Below, in pieces: positions 1 to 5,220 of a stretch of DNA of 5,220 nt. Source of the DNA: Parcubacteria group bacterium CG2_30_45_37. Lineage in GTDB: Bacteria; Patescibacteriota; Patescibacteriia; Patescibacteriales; GWC2-42-12. Within the stretch, counting starts at the first letter, position 1, and every line of letters starts with the position of its first letter. The translations under genes and the position numbers were made by a program. The DNA lies in assembly GCA_001873515.1 (NCBI GenBank), contig MNZH01000042.1:1-5220 (forward strand), written 5' to 3'. A model generated the notes under the pieces. The model ran no database searches, had not been told where the DNA came from, and saw nothing but the letters and a program-made list of their open reading frames with translations.

Positions 1-2717
1 ATTTTTTCGGCCGCCTCTGCCGCTAAATCATTTTTCACTTCAAATACCAGCTCATCATGCACCTGGAGTAGCATTTTCAGTCCACCGGCGCCATATTTTT
101 CAGCTATCAGCTTTTGAATGCCAATCATGGCGATTTTAATTATATCCGCGGCCGTGCCTTGAAGCGGCGTGTTGATGGCCATGCGCTCGGCCGCTTTCCT
201 GACCTGCGTGACCGACGAATTTATCTCCGGCAGATACCGCTTGCGCCCGAACATAGTTTCGGCGTAGCCGCGGCCTCGCGCCGACTCAATTGAATTTTCC
301 ACGAACCTTTTTATGCCCGGATAAGTGACAAAATATTTATCAATGAATTCTTTGGCTCGCGCGTAAGGGATATCGGCGCCGGCCGACAGGCCATGCGGGC
401 CTTGGCCGTAGAGAATGCCAAAGTTCACGGCCTTGGCTTCGCGCCGCATTTCCGGCGTTACTTCTTCGGGTCTGACCTGGTTAATTTCCGCGGCTGTGGC
501 CGTATGGATGTCCTCGTGGTTCTTAAAAGCCGCAATCATTTTTTTGTCGCCCGACATATGCGCGGCCAATCTTAATTCAATCTGCGAATAATCCAAGCTT
601 AATAATTTATATCCCCCTTCTGCCACAAAAGCCTGCCTGATGCGTCTGCCCAACTCGGTTCTGGCCGGAATGTTCTGCAAATTAGGCTCGGTGGACGACA
701 GCCGGCCCGTGGCCGTAACGGTTTGATTAAAGCTAGTATGCAGCCGCCCGGTTTTTTTATTTACCAGCTCCGGCAAGGCGTCAATATAAGTATTGGCCAG
801 TTTGGTCAGTTCGCGATATTCCTGAATCGACTCAATAATCGGATGCTGGCCTTTTAGCTTGGCTAATTCATCCGCGCCGGTGGAAAAACCGGTTTTGGTT
901 TTGGCGATGCCTAAAACAGGAATTTCCAATTTTTCAAATAATACTTCTCTTAATTGCTGGGTGGAATTTATGTTGAAACCAGAGCCGGCCGATTCATGGA
1001 TCTTTTTTTCCAGCCGACCGATTCTTTTATTCACTTCCTTGCCCATGACTTCCAGACGCTTTTTATCTATCTTAATGCCATTTTCTTCCATCTCCGCCAA
1101 AACCGATACCAAGGGCATTTCAATTTCCGAAAATAATTTTTCCAGCTTTTGCTTTTTTAGCTCAGGCAGGAGTTTTTTTACTAATCTCATGGTAAAATCC
1201 GCGTCTTCGCAGGAATAAACATATAGCTTTTCCAAGGGAACTTGCGCGAAGGTCATTTTGTCCTTGCCTTTGCCCATTAAATCAACTTTGGTGATTTTAC
1301 TATGGTTAAATTCACTGAAAGTTACGGCGTCCAGGTTGTGCTGGCGGCTGCCCGGATTTAACACGTAAGACGCCACCATGGAATCGGCCGCCACGCCTCT
1401 AACCTCTATCCCCTGGCTGACCATAACTTCAACGTCAAATTTGATGTTATGCCCGTATTTTTTTATTTTTTCATCTTCCATTATGGGCTTCAACTTTCCC
1501 AACCAAACATTTTCAACTTCTCGAGATTCTTTATAATCAAATAAATTACTTTTGACTTTTATCCGCCAGCTGGCGGATTGACATTTGACATTAACGTAAT
1601 ATGCTTCTCCGGCTTTCCAACTAAAGCTTACGCCCAATAAATCGGCCGACACCGGGTCAAAGTTGGCGGTTTCCGTGTCAAAAGCGAACTCTTTTTGCGC
1701 TTTCAGCTTTTTAAAAAATTTATCAAAACTTTTATCGCTATCGACCAGTTGATAATTAAACATTTCCAAATCTCTTTTAAATTTATCCTCCGGCTCATAA
1801 TCTTCCCGTTTTTCCAGGCGTTTTTTTTCCGCCTCGGACAAGCCGGCCAGGCGCGGTAAAAGCGACCTAAATTCCAGCTCGTTAAATAGCTTAGCTAATT
1901 TTTCCTGGTCAAAATTTCCAAAGCGCGCCCGTTCCAAATCAAGCTCAATCTTAGCGTCAAGTTTTATGGTCGCCAGATCCCGACTCATGTAGGCATTGTC
2001 TTTGTATTGCGCTAGCAATTCGCGTACTCGGTCTTTTATTTTTGACGATTTAATATTTTTGTAAACTCCGTCTAAAGTTTTAAAAGCTTGCAACAATTCC
2101 ACTGCGGTTTTTTCGCCGACGCCTTTAACTCCGGGAATATTGTCCGACGGGTCGCCGCGCAAAGCCTTAAAATCAATCATTTGCCCCGGCTTAAGGCCAT
2201 ATCTTTCCCTAACCGCGGTTTCGTCATAAATCATGGAGTCGGTCAGCCCCCGCTTCATGGTAAAAACTTTAGTATGGTCGTTTACCAGCTGAAGCGTATC
2301 CATATCGCCAGTAACGATGATTTTTTCCACCCGGCCGTCAACGCTTGCGGCCAGAGTGCCAATTAAATCGTCGGCCTCGTAGCCGGGGAGTTCAAAAATT
2401 GGAATATTAAATCCGGCCGCGATTTCTTTGACGCGTGGAATTTGCGCGTATAATTCATCCGGCGCTTTAACGCGCGTCGCTTTATAGTCGGCGAATCGCT
2501 CATGGCGAAAAGTCTTTTCTTTTCTATCCAAAGTTAAAGCCACGTACTCGGGCTTAAATTCCCGCAACGCTTTAAGCAAGACGGCCGTAAAACCGTAGAC
2601 CGCGTTAACCATTTCCCCGCTTTTAGTGGTTAGGGGCGGCAAAGCGTGAAAACTCCGGTGTACGAGCGCGTTGCCGTCAATAATCATGAACTTGGCTTTT
2701 TTGCCGTCTTTAGTCAT
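1..2717 (-). CDS. polA: DNA polymerase I, three-domain, 3' end off the window
   Basis: Repair and Okazaki-fragment-processing DNA polymerase, with 905 codons visible. Residues 1 to about 300 are the 5'-nuclease (FEN) domain: D14 in IIDGN, E114/D116/D117 in GYEADDL, D138/D140 in VTGDMD, D189/D192 in RGDPSDNIPG. Residues about 335-520 are the 3'-5' proofreading domain with all catalytic residues: D347 and E349 (FAFDTET), N424 and D428 (HNIKFD), Y501 and D505 (YSCED). The polymerase domain has motif A D709 (DYSQIELR), motif B R758/K762/F766 (REAKAVNFGILYG) and motif C H887-D888-E889 (VHDEL). E. coli Pol I has about 46 residues after its motif C Asp, so roughly 25-30 residues are missing at the left edge. 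The ATG at 2717 is chosen because the only other early start, M11, would cut into the first beta strand. No Shine-Dalgarno is visible: the bases upstream are tRNA-Ala. Residues 377-389 hold a palindromic segment described separately. Probably last in a unit with the M23 gene. Confidence 0.97.
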   Translation of the reverse strand, partial: MTKDGKKAKFMIIDGNALVHRSFHALPPLTTKSGEMVNAVYGFTAVLLKALREFKPEYVALTLDRKEKTFRHERFADYKATRVKAPDELYAQIPRVKEIAAGFNIPIFELPGYEADDLIGTLAASVDGRVEKIIVTGDMDTLQLVNDHTKVFTMKRGLTDSMIYDETAVRERYGLKPGQMIDFKALRGDPSDNIPGVKGVGEKTAVELLQAFKTLDGVYKNIKSSKIKDRVRELLAQYKDNAYMSRDLATIKLDAKIELDLERARFGNFDQEKLAKLFNELEFRSLLPRLAGLSEAEKKRLEKREDYEPEDKFKRDLEMFNYQLVDSDKSFDKFFKKLKAQKEFAFDTETANFDPVSADLLGVSFSWKAGEAYYVNVKCQSASWRIKVKSNLFDYKESREVENVWLGKLKPIMEDEKIKKYGHNIKFDVEVMVSQGIEVRGVAADSMVASYVLNPGSRQHNLDAVTFSEFNHSKITKVDLMGKGKDKMTFAQVPLEKLYVYSCEDADFTMRLVKKLLPELKKQKLEKLFSEIEMPLVSVLAEMEENGIKIDKKRLEVMGKEVNKRIGRLEKKIHESAGSGFNINSTQQLREVLFEKLEIPVLGIAKTKTGFSTGADELAKLKGQHPIIESIQEYRELTKLANTYIDALPELVNKKTGRLHTSFNQTVTATGRLSSTEPNLQNIPARTELGRRIRQAFVAEGGYKLLSLDYSQIELRLAAHMSGDKKMIAAFKNHEDIHTATAAEINQVRPEEVTPEMRREAKAVNFGILYGQGPHGLSAGADIPYARAKEFIDKYFVTYPGIKRFVENSIESARGRGYAETMFGRKRYLPEINSSVTQVRKAAERMAINTPLQGTAADIIKIAMIGIQKLIAEKYGAGGLKMLLQVHDELVFEVKNDLAAEAAEK
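1551..1589 (-). repeat. Palindromic in-frame segment inside polA, bounded by direct repeats
   Basis: Bases 1561-1578 are a perfect 18-base palindrome, ATCCGCCAGCTGGCGGAT. It sits within a 33-base (11-codon) unit bounded by two copies of TTTGAC (1551-1556 and 1584-1589; GTCAAA on the coding strand, read as Val-Lys both times). On the coding strand it encodes residues 377-389, with CQSASWRIK between the two VK pairs. It lies between exonuclease motifs I and II, where E. coli Pol I has a variable surface stretch. Palindrome, repeats and frame are read directly from the sequence; that it is an inserted element, similar in principle to Rickettsia palindromic elements, is inference. Confidence 0.72.
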
Positions 2718-2718
2718 G

Positions 2719-2791
2719 TGGACTGATGGGGACTTGAACCCCAGACCCCCGCGTTGCAAACGCGGTGCTCTACCAACTGAGCTATCAGCCC
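2719..2791 (-). tRNA. tRNA-Ala (anticodon UGC)
   Basis: A 73-base cloverleaf with every canonical part. Acceptor stem GGGCTGA pairs with TCAGTCC, including the G3-U70 wobble pair that is the main alanine identity element. D arm is GCTC/GAGC with an AGTTGGTA loop. Anticodon stem CCGCG/CGCGG has the 7-base loop TTTGCAA, so the anticodon is UGC, reading GCN codons. Variable loop is GGGTC; T arm is TGGGG/CCCCA with loop TTCAAGT; discriminator is A73. CCA is not encoded: the next bases are C then the ATG of polA, so RNase Z cleavage and CCA addition are expected. The tRNA starts at the base after the TAA of the upstream small gene and ends one base before the polA start, so co-transcription with both is likely. 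Confidence 0.98.
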
Positions 2792-3046
2792 TTACTGTGG
2801 TCTGCTATAACGCAAAAGCGGCGACAAAACCCATTCCAAAAAGCCGCCGATCAGATTGGTCATAATCAAAAAACCGATAAAAATGGTCAACAGCCCGACC
2901 AACTTATAACCCAGCCTGGAACCGCCTTCGGTGCCTAAATAATGCTCAAAAAAGGTGATTCGCCCGAACATGTTTAAAACCGCTTCGGATTTAATGACGA
3001 TTAACGCGCCGACGGCTAAAATAATCGCGCCGATGACTATGTTCAT
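2792..3046 (-). CDS. Small two-helix membrane protein of unknown function (84 aa)
   Basis: Not recognised as a named family. Residues about 2-19 form one hydrophobic helix (NIVIGAIILAVGALIVI) and about 47-75 a second longer one (VGLLTIFIGFLIMTNLIGG and onward). Between them is a polar connection with a distinctive FGRITFFEHYLGTEGGSR stretch, followed by GYK. The tail RYSRPQ is basic. I recall similar short proteins with a LGTEGGSR-like segment in Patescibacteria, but cannot verify this here. The ATG lies 4 bases after the TAA of the M23 peptidase gene with no Shine-Dalgarno, suggesting translational coupling. Its own TAA directly touches the first base of tRNA-Ala. Coding reality is supported by tight packing, membrane-type composition and a plausible fold; the context hints at a cell-envelope role but does not establish one. 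Confidence 0.85.
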   Translation of the reverse strand: MNIVIGAIILAVGALIVIKSEAVLNMFGRITFFEHYLGTEGGSRLGYKLVGLLTIFIGFLIMTNLIGGFLEWVLSPLLRYSRPQ

Positions 3047-3050
3047 AAAA

Positions 3051-4394
3051 TTATTTCAGATAATTCAACGGGTTATATTTCACGCCGTTGATAATATACT
3101 CAAAATGCAGATGCGGACCGGTGGAATAGCCGGTTGAACCCATTAAGCCGATGACTTCGCCTTTGTCCACGGTGTTGCCCTTTTTAACGTAAAATTTGGA
3201 CATATGGCCATAGCGCGACTTGCGGCCGCCGCCGTGGTCAATGACAATTTGGTTGCCATAACCCGCGCCCCAGCCGGCCGCTTCCACCACGCCGGCGTCC
3301 GTTGCGTAAATCGGCGTGCCAATTTTATTGGCGATGTCAATGGCGTGATGGCGCCAAGAAAAATACTGGGTAATCCTCGCGCCCACGGTTGGCCAGGCTA
3401 ATTTGTTGCTGGCGATGGATTTGAGATTTTCCGGTTTCAACAAATCCGTAATCACCGAGATGCCGGAGACATTACGGCCGGAAGCCGAGGAAGCGTAATA
3501 GGTTTTTTTGCCTCCAGGAATAATTAATTTTTGGCCGATACTAAGCATGGCCGCGCTGGCTAATTTATTGGTTTCCAAAATCAGGTTAGCCTCCACTCCG
3601 TACCTGGAGGCGATGGCGGCCAAAGTTTCGCCGCGCGTTACTTTATGGGAGACGCCGGTCGTGGGCAGAATCGCCAACTTATTGCCCGGCCGGATTAAGC
3701 TATAAGCGTTTAAATCATTTTCCCATAAAATCGTATTGACGCTGATGCCGAATTGCGCGGCGATGGTGCTAGCGGAATCACCGGCCTGGACGACATAATC
3801 AACCAGGCCCTCGCGCGGCCGCTGCCCTTTGGTGGTGGCCGCCAAATCAGGCTTAACTAAGGCGTTGCCGCCTTGAGTCAGACCGGTGGTGTCTTGAAAC
3901 AAAGAGCTGGCCTCGGGCGCCGCCATTTCCGCCATGGGCTGGATTCTGACCGCGGTTAGATTATCCAAATAAGTTTGTTGCACCGGCGTGATGGCCGCCT
4001 CTTCGTCGAAATATTCTTCTATCAGCTGGTCATTTTCGCCGAATTCCGGAGAAATTATCTCCGACAAAAAAGTTTTGCCGGCGGTTTCGTCCGGTGATAC
4101 CGCTTGAGTTTTGCTGGTTAAGTTAAAAATTACGAAACCAATAGTCAGTAGCACCACGGCCAGATGAATTAATTTCTGGTTGATAAAAAAGGAAAATGAT
4201 TTATTTTTTAAGCCAATTGTCCAGCCCAGCTTATTGACGGCGGAAAAATAGAATTGATAAAGCCTGACCAGGACTTTATAAAATAACCAGCGTAAAATAA
4301 CCGTGCCGGGGCGATAGACCAGGTTAATAAAAAAAGCGGCCAGCAACCTCTTTAAAAAAATTAAAAATTTTATTAAAAATATCAGCAGGTTCAC
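3051..4394 (-). CDS. Membrane-anchored LysM-LysM-M23 peptidase (cell-wall endopeptidase)
   Basis: A 447-residue envelope protein expected to cut peptidoglycan cross-links outside the membrane. Residues 1-60 are hydrophobic and rich in Arg/Lys, probably membrane-associated. A clear transmembrane helix spans about 75-92, followed by an acidic linker (about 97-198), which puts the C-terminus outside. LysM domain 1 is about 199-245 (DYVVQAGDSASTIAAQFGIS) and LysM 2 about 249-294 (SHKVTRGETLAAIASRYGVE); both should bind glycan strands. The M23 domain is about 336-447, with metal ligands H349 and D353 in WRHHAIDIA, H397 in YGHMSK, and H428/H430 in the TGPHLHFE motif, so it looks catalytically active. 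The usual Gly of HxGxD is Ala351. The start is GTG: the first internal Met is M154, which would lose the membrane part, and an in-frame TAA at 4443-4445 limits any extension. First gene after the promoter, followed by the small membrane protein. Confidence 0.95.
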   Translation of the reverse strand: MNLLIFLIKFLIFLKRLLAAFFINLVYRPGTVILRWLFYKVLVRLYQFYFSAVNKLGWTIGLKNKSFSFFINQKLIHLAVVLLTIGFVIFNLTSKTQAVSPDETAGKTFLSEIISPEFGENDQLIEEYFDEEAAITPVQQTYLDNLTAVRIQPMAEMAAPEASSLFQDTTGLTQGGNALVKPDLAATTKGQRPREGLVDYVVQAGDSASTIAAQFGISVNTILWENDLNAYSLIRPGNKLAILPTTGVSHKVTRGETLAAIASRYGVEANLILETNKLASAAMLSIGQKLIIPGGKKTYYASSASGRNVSGISVITDLLKPENLKSIASNKLAWPTVGARITQYFSWRHHAIDIANKIGTPIYATDAGVVEAAGWGAGYGNQIVIDHGGGRKSRYGHMSKFYVKKGNTVDKGEVIGLMGSTGYSTGPHLHFEYIINGVKYNPLNYLK

Positions 4395-4454
4395 CGATAT
4401 CTTTTTTAAATTTCTACTAATACGATTGCCAACTAAAGTAAATTAATTAACACC

Positions 4455-4486
4455 ATTATACTAACATTTTACGGGTTTTTAGTCAA
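4455..4486 (-). promoter_or_regulatory. Candidate sigma-70-type promoter for the M23-polA unit
   Basis: On the minus strand TTGACT (4486-4481) is followed after 20 bases by a perfect TATAAT (4460-4455). The spacer is longer than the usual 16-18, so the -35 assignment is uncertain while the -10 is strong. Transcription would start near 4448, giving a leader of about 50 bases to the GTG at 4394. It is the only convincing promoter ahead of the four downstream genes. The first base of TTGACT is also the outer base of the adjacent inverted repeat. Confidence 0.55.
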
Positions 4487-4540
4487 CCCTGTTAAATCCG
4501 CTTTTGGCGGAAATTTGCCGGCAAATTTATTTAACAGGGT
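4486..4540. repeat. Composite inverted repeat: outer 12-bp stem enclosing two hairpins
   Basis: The outer arms ACCCTGTTAAAT (4486-4497) and ATTTAACAGGGT (4529-4540) are exact reverse complements. Between them lie a small hairpin, CCGC TTTTG GCGG (4498-4510), and a perfect 18-base palindrome, AAATTTGCCGGCAAATTT (4511-4528). Every base in the 55-base span belongs to a stem or a short loop, so as RNA or single-stranded DNA it would fold as a three-way junction. It is noncoding, between the ribonuclease J terminator and the M23 promoter. It could be a dispersed palindromic repeat, a second barrier to read-through, or a binding site; the sequence alone does not decide. Confidence 0.8.
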
Positions 4541-4555
4541 CAACGCCGAGATATG

Positions 4556-4586
4556 AAAAAAGAGGCCGCTAAGGCAGCCTCTTTTT
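4556..4586 (-). terminator. Intrinsic terminator of ribonuclease J
   Basis: The minus-strand transcript reads an A-rich run, then GAGGCUGC, loop CUUA, GCGGCCUC and six U. The stem is 8 bp with one G-U pair and is extended by flanking A-U pairs. It begins 10 bases after the ribonuclease J stop codon. The flanking A and T runs make it nearly symmetrical, but on the plus strand the wobble becomes a C-A mismatch and no plus-strand gene leads into it, so it is assigned to the minus strand. Confidence 0.88.
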
Positions 4587-4596
4587 ATTAATTAAT

Positions 4597-5220
4597 TTAC
4601 ACTTTAATCACCACCGGCAGAACCATCGGCCGCCGTTTGGTTTGGCCGAACAAAAATTGGCCGATGTCGTTCCTGATTTTATTCTTAACGTAGTCGTCGT
4701 CCGCCGGCGTGCGCGGGTCATGGTCTTTGACGATTTTTTTGACTTTCATCCTGGTTTTCTGAATCAGCTCTTTATTTTCCTTCATATAGACAAAGCCGCG
4801 CGAAATAATATCCGGATTGCCGATGGTGTCGCCGGTCTTGGAATCAATCGTGGCGATAATCACAATCATGCCGTCCTCGGCCATAACGCGCCGGTCTCTT
4901 AAGACGATATTGGAAACATCGCCCACGCCCAAGCCGTCAACCATAACATAGTCAGTGGCAACTTTATCCTTAGTCAGCTTACCCGTCGCCTCGCCGCCGG
5001 CAGCTCTATGAAATTCAACAATCTGGCCGTTGTCGGCCACAAAGATTTTATGCTTTGGTATGCCCACCTGCTCGGCTAAATCCGCGTGCGCCTGCAGCAT
5101 AAAATGGTTGGCTTCAATCGGCATAAAATACTCGGGCTTTAAGAGGCGCATCATTAGCTTCAAGTCTTCCTGTTTGGCGTGACCGCCGGCATGCACGTCC
5201 ATCATTTCATAATGAATGAC
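4597..5220 (-). CDS. rnj: Ribonuclease J, C-terminal part (5' end off the window)
   Basis: The last 207 residues of a metallo-beta-lactamase/beta-CASP ribonuclease, normally about 550-600 residues, that degrades and processes RNA as 5'-3' exonuclease and endonuclease. The frame is open to the right edge, so the Met at 5205 is internal. Visible signatures: the end of the catalytic domain (DVHAGGHAKQEDLKLMMRLL, matching the IHTSGHGGQEEQKLM type of B. subtilis RNase J1), then KPEYFMPIEANHFML. The C-terminal domain has DGLGVGDVSNIVLRDRRVM, ISRGFVYMKE and the closing TKRRPMVLPVVIKV, nearly the same as the TKRRPMILPIIMEV end of J1. The His of GGHA (J1 H368) is present. The metal-binding H390 column, 22 residues further on, is Glu here (bases 5113-5115). 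The TAA is followed by a strong terminator, so this gene is separate from the downstream unit. Confidence 0.95.
   Translation of the reverse strand, partial: VIHYEMMDVHAGGHAKQEDLKLMMRLLKPEYFMPIEANHFMLQAHADLAEQVGIPKHKIFVADNGQIVEFHRAAGGEATGKLTKDKVATDYVMVDGLGVGDVSNIVLRDRRVMAEDGMIVIIATIDSKTGDTIGNPDIISRGFVYMKENKELIQKTRMKVKKIVKDHDPRTPADDDYVKNKIRNDIGQFLFGQTKRRPMVLPVVIKV

Noticed and set aside
859..1218. Plus-strand open frame of 119 codons, with other plus-strand frames at 393-575, 954-1136, 2088-2366, 3204-3401, 3508-3705 and 4642-4902
   Set aside because: They lie antisense to strongly supported genes (polA, M23 peptidase, rnj), show no recognisable domain, and are explained by the codon use of the real minus-strand genes.
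2685..2687. Alternative polA start at Met 11
   Set aside because: It would leave only three residues before the catalytic Asp and lose part of the first beta strand, and it has no better ribosome binding site.
2795..2850. Separate promoter for the tRNA within the small membrane gene (TATAGC near its 3' end)
   Set aside because: No -35 hexamer at an acceptable distance; the candidate spacings are 14 and 24 bases.
2671..2865. Plus-strand frame running across the tRNA
   Set aside because: It reads through the complement of tRNA-Ala and parts of two real genes; its Pro/Arg-rich middle is the antisense of the tRNA.
3143..3340. Minus-strand 65-codon frame inside the M23 gene
   Set aside because: It is a shifted frame of the M23 catalytic domain, Ala/Arg/Lys/Thr-rich with no features of its own.
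4443..4463. AT-rich stretch between promoter and M23 start (TTAATTAATT) as an operator or origin-like site
   Set aside because: Short, low-complexity and not repeated; ordinary leader composition explains it.
4597..5205. Treating the Met at 5205 as the start of a 202-residue gene
   Set aside because: The frame stays open to the window edge and the sequence begins in the middle of the ribonuclease J catalytic domain, so this is a partial gene cut by the window.

Overview
The window looks like part of the chromosome of a Candidate Phyla Radiation (Patescibacteria, probably Parcubacteria-like) bacterium. Support for this: a compact layout with every gene on the minus strand, a small two-membrane-segment protein of a type I associate with these genomes, a LysM-LysM-M23 peptidase with a long hydrophobic N-terminus, a tRNA without an encoded CCA, and GC-rich palindromes of the CCGCC..GGCGG type. 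The standard code (table 11) fits: every visible stop is TAA and no TGA interrupts a frame. The lineage is inference from style, not from a database match.

In the direction of transcription (right to left): (1) The C-terminal third of ribonuclease J enters from the right edge and ends at 4597, followed by a clear intrinsic terminator (4556-4586). (2) A 202-base intergenic region holds that terminator, a composite inverted repeat with two internal hairpins (4486-4540), and a promoter-like TTGACT/TATAAT pair (4455-4486) facing the next gene. (3) A membrane-anchored M23 peptidase with two LysM domains (3051-4394, GTG start). (4) A small two-helix membrane protein of unknown function (2792-3046). 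(5) tRNA-Ala(UGC) (2719-2791). (6) DNA polymerase I with all three domains (starts at 2717, runs off the left edge about 25-30 residues before its expected end).

Items 3 to 6 have no terminator between them and are spaced by 4, 0 and 1 bases, so they probably form one transcription unit: cell-wall remodelling, an unknown membrane protein, a tRNA and a replication/repair polymerase. The tRNA fills the entire gap between two coding regions, so its maturation must cut the messenger. Cleavage at its 3' end would leave polA with an essentially leaderless mRNA.

The points most worth checking are this CDS-tRNA-CDS abutment, a palindromic 33-base in-frame segment bounded by 6-base direct repeats inside the proofreading domain of polA, the composite hairpin element upstream of the M23 gene, and a Glu in ribonuclease J at the column of a metal-binding His. 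I see no mobile-element genes, CRISPR arrays or defence genes.
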